A stretch of DNA of 14,779 nt. It comes from CBDUEF01 sp018063485. GTDB taxonomy: Bacteria > Pseudomonadota > Alphaproteobacteria > Rhodobacterales > Rhodobacteraceae. The notes beneath the pieces are model-generated. The model saw nothing but the letters and a program-made list of their open reading frames with translations. It did no database searches and had not been told where the DNA came from. Of this stretch, positions 1-8,550 are shown in pieces; the stretch's first letter is position 1; the number at the start of each line of letters is the position of its first letter. The DNA lies in assembly GCA_037045435.1 (NCBI GenBank), contig JBAOID010000023.1, positions 1 to 14,779 on the forward strand. The letters are read 5' to 3'. The position numbers were made by a program, and so were the translations under genes.

Positions 1-76
1 ACCGGTTGGGCTACAGAGCACAAAACCTAGTTCAGAAATAGTCGTGCGCGAATCGCTTTCCGCATTTCTATTGTAG

Positions 77-964
77 CTAGCACGCCAACCCGAGCCTCGC
101 TGCCCGTTCTAGCAGCATCTTCACCGATGAAGGTTGCCACTTTGTCCGGCCCCGCGGTGTACGCTCTCGCATGGCTTCCAACCTTTGACAGATTGCCTGC
201 AGAGTGACTTCGGGATCTGCGCCCTTGATTGCGGCGACGATGGCGGGGAGACGGTCGTTTTTCTCAGTTTGCAGGGCTCGGCCAAGAATAGCCGCAGGCA
301 AAAGGCCTTCACGAACAAAGTTATTGGCTGCGCGGATCAAGCGAGGCTGGGTCCACGGTTTGGCGTCACGCGGCAAGCCAGAGTTCACAACCGAAAGGAC
401 ATCCTCCCACGCCATGTCAGGGCGAAGGCGGCGCACTTCCGGCACCCAATGTTCAGCGGTGGCGTTCAGCTTTTGGAAATGACTCTCTACCCGAGCCGCT
501 CGTGCTTTTCGGATTGCCGCTGGGTCGTGGGCTCTAAGGCCAGGGTTGCCACCCACGCGACCTTCGGCCTTGGCCGAGCGCAGCCCTGCTTTGGTACGCT
601 CACGGATCAGCGCCCGTTCGAACTCTGCGGCCGCACCCAACACCTGAAGTGTAAACTTGCCCTGCGGCGACGCCGTGTCGATCGGATCCTGCAAGGACCG
701 GAAATGTGCGCCTTTCGCCTCCAGCCGCTCGATGATCTCCAAGAGGTGAGAAAGCGAACGGGCAAGGCGGTCGATCCGAACCACGACAAGTGTATCGCCA
801 ACGCGCAGCTGATCCAGCACACGCGCCAGAACTGGCCGGGTGCGACTGCCGCCCGAGGCTTGCTCTTCGACAATTTCCACGCAGCCTGCGGAGCGCAACT
901 CCTGAACTTGGGGCAGGGCGGTTTGATCTTCGGTGGAAATACGCGCGTATCCGATGAGTGGCAC
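77..964 (-). CDS. tnpR: Long serine recombinase (Tn3-family TnpR-type resolvase)
   Basis: Site-specific serine recombinase that would resolve transposon cointegrates or invert DNA by a serine-linked double-strand exchange. The N-terminal catalytic domain (about residues 1-140) shows the YARISTEDQ motif with nucleophile Ser10, the RIDRLARS motif near residues 63-70, and AEFERALIRERT leading into the long E helix. A basic linker (GRVGGNPG) follows, then a C-terminal extension of about 140 residues, so the protein is 295 aa instead of the usual 185 or so. Such long resolvases are known from ISXc5-like and other Tn3-family elements of alphaproteobacteria. The start is GTG at 962-964, chosen because the catalytic domain begins there; no clear ribosome binding site is visible. 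The frame is intact, unlike the neighbouring recombinase. No Tn3 transposase is seen, so this is probably one edge of an element. Confidence 0.9.
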   Translation of the reverse strand: MPLIGYARISTEDQTALPQVQELRSAGCVEIVEEQASGGSRTRPVLARVLDQLRVGDTLVVVRIDRLARSLSHLLEIIERLEAKGAHFRSLQDPIDTASPQGKFTLQVLGAAAEFERALIRERTKAGLRSAKAEGRVGGNPGLRAHDPAAIRKARAARVESHFQKLNATAEHWVPEVRRLRPDMAWEDVLSVVNSGLPRDAKPWTQPRLIRAANNFVREGLLPAAILGRALQTEKNDRLPAIVAAIKGADPEVTLQAICQRLEAMRERTPRGRTKWQPSSVKMLLERAARLGLAC

Positions 965-1001
965 GGGGCAGGGGGCCTTTTTGCAATTGCGGATGTCAGG
1001 A

Positions 1002-1022
1002 GTAAACGACCGTTTGTAAACG
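1002..1022. repeat. Direct repeat GTAAACG with 14-base period
   Basis: GTAAACG occurs at 1002-1008 and 1016-1022. Between them AAACG-AC-CGTTT forms a small dyad. It lies 38 bases upstream of the resolvase start, so it could be a resolvase binding subsite or a promoter operator. Position is the only functional argument. Confidence 0.3.
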
Positions 1023-1175
1023 CAAGTGTCTTGGGCGCTGATCTACGGAGCCCTTGCCTGAGCCTTGGATCAGAGACTTTGAGCCGCGTCGAGAGCCATG
1101 TCGACCGTCTGCCCGACGCTGGGTGAGCGAGCGTGCGTCATTTGACCTGGCTAGCATGGCGTTATGAGCCTCAAG

Positions 1176-1197
1176 CATGTCTGACTTCCTGGACATG
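1176..1197. repeat. Inverted repeat CATGTC-N10-GACATG
   Basis: Perfect 6-base arms at 1176-1181 and 1192-1197 with a 10-base spacer. It lies about 210 bases upstream of the resolvase, where res subsites are often found. A further CATGTC lies near 1098. Function is inferred from position only. Confidence 0.3.
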
Positions 1198-1264
1198 TGA
1201 GCGCTCTCGTCCCATCTGGCTAGCCGCCAGACGGAGGTGACTTGGCATCGCTAGGCCCGACGCG

Positions 1265-2226
1265 CTAAGCTGCTGGCCTGGCAGCTAGGACCACGCCTCC
1301 TGGATCCAAGCTCCGCGCTCTGGTCAGGGTCACCCGCCTGACGGCATGCCTGCGCCTATCTCGGCGGACCGTCCGAGTTACCTGATCAGGTCGACCCGGC
1401 CGACGCGTCGGCTTGGTCGCTGAGCCGTGCTGCCTAGCGCTCTGAGTCGCTCTCAGACGCCTGTTGCGCGCGACGCAGCGACGAAGAGGCGGGCCGAAGT
1501 CGATCCTTGGCGTAGTGACATGCCACTGCGTCAGGGCGATGCGACGCGGGACAGGTCTGAGTCTCGCTGGAGCCGCGGCGCGATTTCGACCTCGCGCCAG
1601 CCGGTCTTGCCGCGCAGCGTGATCAGAGCGCCGCCGTCCAGGATCTCGACCCAGCCGCCGGAGTCCGGCGTGTCGTCCTTGCCATGGTCCAGGCTGACGA
1701 TCTCGGACCGCCGCAGGCCACCCGCAAAGCCCGATCAGCAGGATCGCCCGGTCGCGCAAGCCCGCGAAGGTCGTGGGGCAGGGTGGCCAGCATGTCGCGG
1801 ATGTCTTCGGGCAGGATCGCCTCTTTCTGTACCGGCGGCCGGGCGTGCTTGCGGCGGATGCCGGCCAGAACCGTCGCGATGTGACGGTCCTTGCGGTCGA
1901 GCCGCTCTCCGCGCTGCGCATAGCCCCAGGCCGAGGCCCGAAAGCCGCCGTTCGATCGACGAGACCGAGAGGGCAGGGGCCTTGCCTTGCGGAGCGGCCA
2001 GATCGGCGATGTAAAGGCCGATCAGTTCCGGCGACGGGGGCAGGGGGTCAGCGCCGCGCATCCGGCACCAGCGGGAGAACTGCGCCCAGTCCTTGGCGTA
2101 GGCCTTAAGCGTGTTCTCGGAGACCGCCTGACGGGCATAGTCGCGCGCGGTTTCCACCAGGCGGTCGAGCGTTCCGGAGCCGGCGACATGGGATGGCAGA
2201 GCGATGGGGGTATCGTCGGCGCTCAT
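1265..2226 (-). pseudogene. Tyrosine recombinase/integrase, frame-broken
   Basis: Phage-integrase-family recombinase split over several frames. The N-terminal core-binding domain reads in one frame from ATG at 2224-2226 (MSADDTPIALPSH; then ENTLKAYAKDWAQFSRWC and SSIERRLSGL). Next come WGYAQRGERLDRKDRHIATV, then LRDRAILLIG, then FAGGLRRSEIVSLD with the first catalytic Arg region, LRGKTGWREVEIGRGSSE, and ALTQWH...RIDFGP. Each switch needs one base removed: near 1929-1934, 1758-1763, 1729-1732, and two more between about 1530 and 1600. The C-terminal part with the expected HxxR, GH and Tyr motifs is not readable with confidence below about 1430. The first frame stays open upstream to 2439, but family members usually start near 2226. 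It is divergent from the DUF1403 gene. It is either a decayed gene or an intact gene hidden by insertion errors. Confidence 0.75.
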
Positions 2227-2499
2227 GACAATGCCGCTCTCGCCCCGGTGACGCAGCTCTGGCCCGCATTTGGTACGCTCAGCGCGACGAGCGCGCGCAT
2301 CAGTTTGCTGAATACGCCCCGAGGCAGCGCCAGTCTCATAAACCCCGACTCGTCCAGTCTCACAAATACGTTTGGCGAGTCTCACGACCTCCTCTCCCTT
2401 TTGCCGGGCAAGTCTTTGAATCTCGGAGAATCCGGTCATGAAACGTGAATCCAGCGATGAAATGTTAAGTCAGAGCGCATGATCCCGAGCCTACTTTTT

Positions 2500-2530
2500 T
2501 ACGTCCGATAATGCAAACTTATTGGACATA
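2500..2530. repeat. Imperfect palindrome, candidate recombinase core site
   Basis: TACGTCCGATAA (2500-2511) and TTATTGGACATA (2519-2530) are inverted copies matching at 10 of 12 positions, around a 7-base spacer (TGCAAAC). Arms of this size around a 6-8 base spacer are the usual layout of tyrosine recombinase core sites. It lies between the divergent tyrosine recombinase and DUF1403 genes. I found no second copy in the window. A transcription-factor operator is an alternative. Confidence 0.4.
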
Positions 2531-2608
2531 GTGTAGTCGTGCAAGGAAGCGGCGGTTAATGCGATATTCTGGTGGCCATAAAGCGCCGCCATGGCTTAGG
2601 CTTCCGGC

Positions 2609-3521
2609 ATGAGGAAAGCCCGCCCGAACAGCCGGCCCAAGCGATGCTCGGTGCCCAAGCCCTTGCCCGGCTGGGTTGACTCGGCGCGGCGGCTGAAACC
2701 TTTGAAGACGGCGGCGTTTCGGTCCGGGGCGGCGCTGGCGCACCTGGCGTCTGGTTGCGGCGGCATAAGGATGTGCCCCTGTGCGTTGTGGCGCGACCGG
2801 CTGGCGCTGCGGGCGGCGGAGGCTTGTGTGGCGATGGCCGGGCGGCGCGAAGGGCGGCGGCGCCTTGCGCGACGCGGTGCATCTGACACGGGCAGGCGAC
2901 GACCCCGGTCCGGCGGGGCGCGATCCTGCGACAATGGCGCCGGGCGGTGGCGCGGCCGATCTCGGTTGCCGGGCTCTGGACAGGCTTGCTGGACGGGATT
3001 GCACCCGAGCAGATCGGGCTTTGTCTGGATACGGCGGGCGGCGACCCCGGTGGACCGGGCGGCGAGCGGTGATTGAAGCCGTGCTGGCTGACACTCCGCG
3101 CGCCGAAACTGCCGCGTTGATCCTGGCCGATGCGGTGCTGGCGCGGGGATGGGGGCAGGGTCACGCTCGTTGCCGCTGCTGTCGTTGGCCCTGAGGCCGC
3201 GCGATCTAGCGGCTGCGGGGCGATACTCTGCGGCTGGCCTGCCACCGGGCGGTCGCCGCACGGTGCAGCGCAGGCGGTGTCTGCTGGCGAGCCGATCTGG
3301 CGCGGGCGGCGGCGCGGCTGCGGGCGGTGACGCCGAAGCTGCGGGCCGGGGGGGCCGGGTCGCGCAGTCGATCTGTTCCTGTCGCGCGAAGCGCTGACGC
3401 CGGGGGCTTTCGACTTCATGTCTGATCGGGCGAGCCCGGCGACTGTGTGACCGGCTGGTGGAATCTGGGCGCGGTGCGCGAACTGACCGGTCGCGAAACC
3501 TTCCGCCTGTATGGGCTCTGA
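2609..3521 (+). pseudogene. DUF1403 family protein, heavily frame-broken
   Basis: Gene of unknown function recognised as a DUF1403 member by stitching frames together. Readable pieces in order are PGWVDSAR, AETFED, AAFRSGAALAHL, VWLRRHKDVPL, ALWRDRLALRAAEACVAMAG, LRDAVHLTRAGDDPGPAG, LWTGLLDGIAPEQIGLCL, VIEAVLADTPRAETAALILA, LPLLSLALRPRDL, GDTLRLACHRAVAA, ADLARAAARLRAVTPKL, AVDLFLSREALTPGAFDFMS, RRLCDRLVESG and AVRELTGRETFRLYGL with stop at 3519-3521. About 15 to 20 single-base insertions must be removed to join them, roughly one per 50 bases. The pieces themselves are well conserved, which is unusual for an old pseudogene. The start is uncertain; ATG at 2609 leads into the first conserved piece. 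The ScpB gene begins 35 bases downstream, and this pair is commonly linked in alphaproteobacterial accessory DNA. It is probably one operon. Confidence 0.8.
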
Positions 3522-3556
3522 CGTGAAAAGCGCTCGCAAAGAGACGGTTTTCGACC

Positions 3557-4117
3557 GTGAGTCTGGCCGATCTGCCGGCCGATCTGCGCTGGCGGGAATG
3601 GCTGTGCCGGATCGAGGCGGTGCTGTTTGCCAGCGCGTCGCCGGTGCCGCGGGACGATCTGGCGCGGGTGGTGGGTCCGGGGGCATCGCTTGATCTGTTG
3701 ATCGAGGATCTGGCTGTGGAACTGGAAGGCCGGCCCTATGAGGTGGCTCAGGTGGGCACGGGATGGATGCTGCGGACCAAGCCCGCCTATGGCCCGGCGA
3801 TCCGCGCAGCGGCGGATGTGGGGGGGCAGGCCCTGAACCTGTCAGAACACGACCTGGCCGTGCTGGCGGCGATTGCGTTTCACCAACCGATCAGCCGTGA
3901 CGGGTTGAAGGACATCTTCGGCAAAGAGATCAGCCGTGATCTGATCGGCCGGTTGGCCGAGCGCGAGTTGATCGGAACAGGCCCACGCGAACCCCGCCGC
4001 GGCGCGCCCTATACATTTGTCACAACGGATGTCTTCCTGGCCACCTTCGGAATGGCGTCCTTGCGTGACCTGCCCGATCCCGAGCAGCTTGACGACTCCG
4101 GACTTGCCGCGCTTTGA
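3557..4117 (+). CDS. scpB: ScpB-like SMC-Scp complex subunit (accessory-element type)
   Basis: 186-aa homologue of segregation and condensation protein B, which with ScpA (kleisin) binds SMC to organise chromosomes or plasmids. The protein begins LPADLRWREWLCRIEAVLFA, the first winged-helix domain of ScpB. It continues through YEVAQVGTGWMLRTKPAYGP and a second winged helix, HDLAVLAAIAFHQPISRDGL...FGKEISRDLIGRL, and ends TFVTTDVFLATFGMASLRDL. The start is GTG at 3557-3559 because upstream in-frame sequence shows no homology; the family usually starts a few residues before RWREW. No ScpA or SMC gene is nearby. This short form next to DUF1403 and a tyrosine recombinase is a version carried on plasmids and islands rather than the housekeeping copy. 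The frame is fully intact although the gene directly upstream is shredded. Confidence 0.9.
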   Translation: MSLADLPADLRWREWLCRIEAVLFASASPVPRDDLARVVGPGASLDLLIEDLAVELEGRPYEVAQVGTGWMLRTKPAYGPAIRAAADVGGQALNLSEHDLAVLAAIAFHQPISRDGLKDIFGKEISRDLIGRLAERELIGTGPREPRRGAPYTFVTTDVFLATFGMASLRDLPDPEQLDDSGLAAL

Positions 4118-4302
4118 TTGTGGTCCGGGCACGCCATCTTGCACCGGCTGTCCAGCGCACGCCGTCAGTTGCATTCGGCAACGCATTTTCGGCATCTTGA
4201 GGCAAAAGCGGCGACATGTGCGGGACCACTTTGTGCTCTTGCCGTAAAGTGTGCCATCCGACTTGCCGTGCTTGCCGCACAGCGCCCGCACAGGACCGCA
4301 GG
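4118..4302. other. Stretch without a recognisable gene between scpB and LysR-1
   Basis: 185 bases separate two convergent genes. One plus-strand frame is rich in cysteine pairs (about 4216-4330: CGTTLCSCRKVC, then CRAC and CKRC), but it runs into the end of the LysR gene and has no ribosome binding site. I assign no function. The stretch may mark the boundary between the mobile block and the catabolic region. Confidence 0.3.
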
Positions 4303-5211
4303 TCAATCTGCAAGAGGTGCAGAAATCGCTTTTTGACGGTGAGATATTGTCTGAATCCAGCGGCGCAACTCTGCCCCGAACGGCTTTTCCAAAGCTGCCG
4401 GGTCCCAAGCGAGTGAGTAGGGATGTGACAGCTTGAGCCGGATGTCGAAAGGCACGACAAGCCGCCCCGTGGCGATATCTTCGGCCGCCATTGAAAGTTG
4501 CGCCAGGACGAACCCCCGGCCGTTGATTGCTGCATCAATCGCAGCACTGGACATCGAAAACGCTACCTCGCCGCTGGCCTTGCGGCGGGGTACGCCCACA
4601 TGCGTTGCCCAATCGTCCCAGCCGGGCGCTGCACCCTGAGTGCGGTTCCATTCGATCCCCAGAAGCGGCGCATCAAGGATATCCGCAGACGTCTGCAGCT
4701 TCAGTCTTGCAAGAAGCGCGGGTGAACATGCCGGGACGACCCAATCCGTGAACAGTTCGGTCCGATGATCAAAGCGCGTGACCTGGTCGCCATAGGTCAG
4801 CCGAAAGTCGACCTCATCAGTCCCGAAGCGGGGTTCGGCGTCATCCCCGATCAACCGGACAGTGGCCATGGGATGTGACGACTGCCAGTCGAACAGTTGC
4901 GCCCCAATCCATTTGGAGGCCAGCGAGGGCAGGCACGAAATCGTCAGCGTGGCTTCGGACCGGGATCGTTCGATCCTGGCCTGCGCCTCGCGCAGCGCGT
5001 CAAACGCAGCTTTGACGTCGTCATGATACTGCCGCCCGCGGGTCGTCAGGGCGATCGACTTGCCCTTGCGCTCGACCAGCCGTAGCCCGGCCTCTGCTTC
5101 GGCTTTGCGCAGTTGCTGGCTGATCGCGCCGACGGTCACGCCAAGCTCGATGGCGGCCGCTGTGGCACTTCCAAGACGGCCAAAAGCCTCAAAGGCCTGT
5201 AGCGCGCGCAT
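4303..5211 (-). CDS. LysR-type transcriptional regulator 1 (GcvA-like), divergent from the Rieske operon
   Basis: DNA-binding regulator of about 302 aa. The N-terminal winged helix-turn-helix reads MRALQAFEAFGRLGSATAAA and VTVGAISQQLRKAEAEAGL, followed by LVERKGKSIALTTRG. The rest is the periplasmic-binding-like effector domain (WIGAQLFDWQSSHP, VDFRLTYGD, NGRGFVLAQ). The LRAFEA-type opening and the GAISQQ helix place it in the GcvA-like group. ATG at 5209-5211 is taken as start; a TTG at 5224-5226 (LQKLPSM) is an equally good alternative because many relatives begin a few residues earlier. It is transcribed away from the Rieske oxygenase, with 135 bases between, so it most likely controls that operon. 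The ligand is unknown. Intact in one frame. Confidence 0.9.
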   Translation of the reverse strand: MRALQAFEAFGRLGSATAAAIELGVTVGAISQQLRKAEAEAGLRLVERKGKSIALTTRGRQYHDDVKAAFDALREAQARIERSRSEATLTISCLPSLASKWIGAQLFDWQSSHPMATVRLIGDDAEPRFGTDEVDFRLTYGDQVTRFDHRTELFTDWVVPACSPALLARLKLQTSADILDAPLLGIEWNRTQGAAPGWDDWATHVGVPRRKASGEVAFSMSSAAIDAAINGRGFVLAQLSMAAEDIATGRLVVPFDIRLKLSHPYSLAWDPAALEKPFGAELRRWIQTISHRQKAISAPLAD

Positions 5212-5254
5212 GGAGGGAAGCTTTTGCAAGGTCGCTGATCCAACAGAAGTAGAG

Positions 5255-5269
5255 TTTAGTTTTTCTAAA
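5255..5269. promoter_or_regulatory. Candidate LysR operator TTTAG-N5-CTAAA
   Basis: Perfect 5-base inverted repeat around five T residues, in the shared intergenic region of LysR-1 and the Rieske oxygenase. It fits the T-N11-A layout of LysR boxes. It lies 78 bases upstream of the oxygenase start. Binding is inferred. Confidence 0.4.
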
Positions 5270-5346
5270 ATAGAACGCAGGTGCAAGTGGTTTCTGAATC
5301 GGTAAAGGCAGGCTGGCAATATGTCTGCACATAACGTCGGGAGCGC

Positions 5347-6389
5347 ATGATGTACCTAACCAACAGCTGGTATGTTGCCGCCTGGGATCACGAGGTCGGC
5401 AAGGACCTTTTCCCGGTCAAGATGCTGGGCGAACCAATCGTGCTTTACCGCAAGACCAATGGAGAAGTGGCGGCCCTGGAAGACGCCTGCCCGCATCGCA
5501 AGCTGCCGCTGTCGATGGGCCGCATCAAAGGCGACACGGTTGAATGCGGCTATCACGGTCTGACATTCAACAGCACAGGCACCTGTACTCGGGTTCCTGG
5601 CGTCGAGAAGATCCCGCATGTCGCCTGCGTGCGCTCTTATCCGATCCATGAACGCTACGGCTTGCTTTGGGTCTGGATGGGCGACGCCGAAAAGGCCGAT
5701 CCTGCGCTGATCTTCCAGGTGGACCACTGGGGCGATCCGGCCTGGGGCCTGCAATCGCGGCGACTCGATGGCGATCGATTGCAACTATCTTTACATGACC
5801 GACAACTTGCTCGACCCGTCTCATGTGGCCTGGGTTCACCAATCGTCCTTCGGCAATGCCGCAACCGAAGAGGCGCCGCTGGAAACCACCATCGGCGAAA
5901 ATGGCGTTACCGTTTGGCGCTGGATGCTGGATGTGGAGCCTGCGCCCTTCTATGCGCCCTATCTGAAGTTCAAGGGTAACACCGACCGCAAGCAACACTA
6001 CGAAGTGCACTACCCAAGCCATGCCATCATCAAGGCGATCTTCGCGCCTGCAGGCAGCGGTGGCGAAGGCCGGCCGCTGCATGAGGACACGTTCCTGATG
6101 GACAGCTACAATTTCATGACCCCGATCGATGAGAACACCACCAAATACTACTGGTTCCAGATGCGCAATTTCGCGCCCGACGACGCAAAAATCTCTGCTG
6201 AATTTGCCACCTCGGTGCGTGGTGCCTTTGATGAGGATCGCGCCGTTCTGACGTGCAGTTCACAAGGGCATGGCCAACAAGCGCACGCCGAACCTTGATC
6301 TCAAGATCGACGTCGGCCCGATGCGCTTCCGCCGCAATCTGGCCAAACTGATCGAGGCAGAGCAGGCACGGAAAGTCGCGGCTGAATGA
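5347..6389 (+). CDS. VanA-like Rieske non-heme iron oxygenase, alpha subunit (two frame breaks)
   Basis: Oxygenase component of a two-part Rieske system that hydroxylates or demethylates a small substrate with O2 and electrons from a reductase. The Rieske 2Fe-2S centre is CPH (Cys48, His50) and CGYH (Cys67, His70). The mononuclear iron site is DPSHVAWVH (His159 and His164 in the repaired protein). The repaired length of about 346 aa matches the VanA/PobA/DdmC group. Two single-base insertions split it: near 5746-5749 (between DPAWG and CNRGDSMAIDC) and near 6252-6254 (between AVLT and AVHKGMANKRTP). With those removed it reads to TGA at 6387-6389. GGGAG at 5339-5343 favours the second ATG (5350) over the first. 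The stop overlaps the reductase ATG (ATGA), so the two are translationally coupled. Substrate unknown: aromatic O-demethylation is typical of the group, and N-demethylation is known in relatives. Confidence 0.85.
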
Positions 6390-7506
6390 CCCTGAACATT
6401 GACCAGGGTCTGCAAAGCAAAGCTGGGTTTCGCGGTCTGAGGGTTGCCGCAAAAATCGTCGAAAGCAGTCTCATCACCTCGTTTCATCTGGAAGCGGCGG
6501 ATGGGTCGGCCTTGCCAGCCTTCCGTCCCGGTCAGTTTCTGGTATTCAAGATCCCGTCGGGCGACCCAAAAGGCTATGTGCTGCGCAACTACAGCCTGTC
6601 CGGCTCGCCCGACGATCACCGCCATTACCGCATTTCGGTCAAGCGTGAGCCGTCAGCAGGGGCCGGGCCTGCCGGTCGGGCAAAGTTCCAACTACCTGCA
6701 TGACAATGTCTGCGTCGGCGATGTCTTGATCGCCGATGGCCCGCGCGGCGAATTTGTGCTGGATGAGGTCAGCGACCGCCCGGTGGTTCTGTTCAGCGGC
6801 GGGGTCGGGCTGACGCCAATGGTCGCGATGCTGCACGCACTGGTCAACCGGTCGGCCCGTCGCACCCTGTTTCTGCATGCCTGCGAAAACGGCGAGGTGC
6901 ATGCCCTGCGCGATGAGGTCAATGGTCTGATCGGCCAGCGTCCCGGCCTGTCGGCCCATTACTGCTATCGTGCGCCGAGTGCCGAAGATCGCATTGCAAA
7001 CCGATTTGACAGTGAAGGCTTCATCACCCGCGAGGTGATGCAAAGCTTGCTGTGCCTTGACGATTACGACTTCTATCTTTGTGGCCCGCCGCCGTTCATG
7101 CAGGCGATGTATCAAACCCTGCGCGACCTTGGCGTGGCCAAGGACCGTATTGCTTACGAATTCTTCGGCCCCGCCACAGTGCTTGGCACTGAGGCCAGTC
7201 CGAAGATGGTCGCCCCGACAGCCGGTACCTCTCCCCAGCCCGTTGTCGGGGTGATCACCGTCGAGTTTCGCAAGTCCGGTTTGGTGGCCGAGTGGGATAG
7301 CGCGCGCGCAGTCGCTCTTGTCCTTCGCCGAAGATCAGGGGTTGAAGCCGGATTTCAGCTGCCGCGCGGGCATCTGCGGCACCTGCACGTCCCGGATTAT
7401 TTCCGGCGAGGTGGACTATTTCGAAGACCCGCTTGAAGACCCGGCGCAAGGCGAATTGCTGCTGTGCTGCTCGCGTCCGAAGTCCGCCATCGTTTTGGAT
7501 CTGTAA
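6386..7506 (+). CDS. Rieske oxygenase reductase: FAD/NAD(P) domain with C-terminal 2Fe-2S (two frame breaks)
   Basis: Electron-transfer partner of the upstream oxygenase; it passes electrons from NAD(P)H through flavin to a plant-type ferredoxin centre. The order of domains is flavin binding (FRPGQFLVF, then RNYSLSG), nucleotide binding (FSGGVGLTPMVAML and YLCGPPPFM), then a C-terminal 2Fe-2S domain with CRAGICGTC (Cys325, Cys330, Cys333) and a final CC at about 360-361. The repaired length is about 372 aa. Two single-base insertions break it: in the GGGG run at 6659-6662, and in the GCGCGC run near 7300-7310, where the frame changes to QSLLSFAEDQGLKPDFSC. The ATG overlaps the oxygenase stop codon. 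This FAD plus C-terminal 2Fe-2S layout is the common reductase type for VanA- and carnitine- or betaine-type oxygenases. Confidence 0.85.
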
Positions 7507-7543
7507 GGGCCGCTGCTACCGCAGCCCGACAAGTGGACTGTCG

Positions 7544-7568
7544 AGGCCCGTCACCTTGACGCGGGCCT
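7544..7568. terminator. Hairpin after the reductase
   Basis: AGGCCCG (7544-7550) and CGGGCCT (7562-7568) form a 7-base stem with an 11-base loop, between the convergent reductase and PhyH genes. There is no T run, so termination is only suggested. Confidence 0.35.
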
Positions 7569-7601
7569 TCGTCAGAAGGGCAGAAATTGTCGTCTCATCC
7601 T

Positions 7602-7620
7602 CCCGGGCTTGATGCCCGGG
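7602..7620. terminator. Second hairpin between convergent genes
   Basis: CCCGGGC-TTGAT-GCCCGGG is a perfect 7-base stem with a 5-base loop, 43 bases beyond the end of the PhyH gene on the minus strand. It lacks a T tract. It may be a two-way stop or an mRNA 3' stabiliser. Confidence 0.4.
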
Positions 7621-7662
7621 CGCCAAGGCTGACAGGGTCGCGGAGCGTCGGGGCCGATCCCC

Positions 7663-8463
<801 letters not shown>

Positions 8464-8516
8464 GAACGGTCTCCTTTGGGGTCGGCCACTGGATACCATC
8501 GCCATGAATTTAGCTT

Positions 8517-8544
8517 CCAATAATGACCTGGTAATGCCAATAAT
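8517..8544. promoter_or_regulatory. Direct repeat CCAATAAT with 20-base period, candidate operator
   Basis: CCAATAAT occurs at 8517-8524 and 8537-8544, spaced by about two helical turns, within the 87-base region between PhyH and LysR-2. The second copy ends 6 bases before the LysR-2 ATG, so a protein bound there could also block LysR-2 expression (autoregulation). Function is inferred. Confidence 0.4.
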
Positions 8545-8550
8545 AGTCTC

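Larger units (their letters stand above)
965..1264. other. Non-coding stretch upstream of the resolvase with short repeats
   Basis: About 300 bases lie between the resolvase start and the last readable part of the tyrosine recombinase. I see no convincing gene. The stretch holds several short direct and inverted repeats (listed separately), where a resolvase res site would normally sit. CTGGCTAGC occurs twice (1147-1155 and 1216-1224), and the second copy sits in a small dyad TCTGGC-N5-GCCAGA (1215-1231). The degraded 3' end of the recombinase may extend into the left part of this stretch. Confidence 0.4.

Noticed and set aside
134..1126. 330-codon plus-strand open frame over the resolvase
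   Set aside because: It is the antisense of a well-conserved serine recombinase and resembles no family.
996..1196. 66-codon minus-strand open frame beginning MSRKSDMLEAHN
   Set aside because: No ribosome binding site or recognisable homology. It lies between two recombinase genes and may include the degraded recombinase end.
2519..3686. Long minus-strand frames rich in Pro, Ala and Arg across the DUF1403 region
   Set aside because: Low-complexity composition typical of antisense GC-rich DNA; the plus strand carries recognisable DUF1403 segments.
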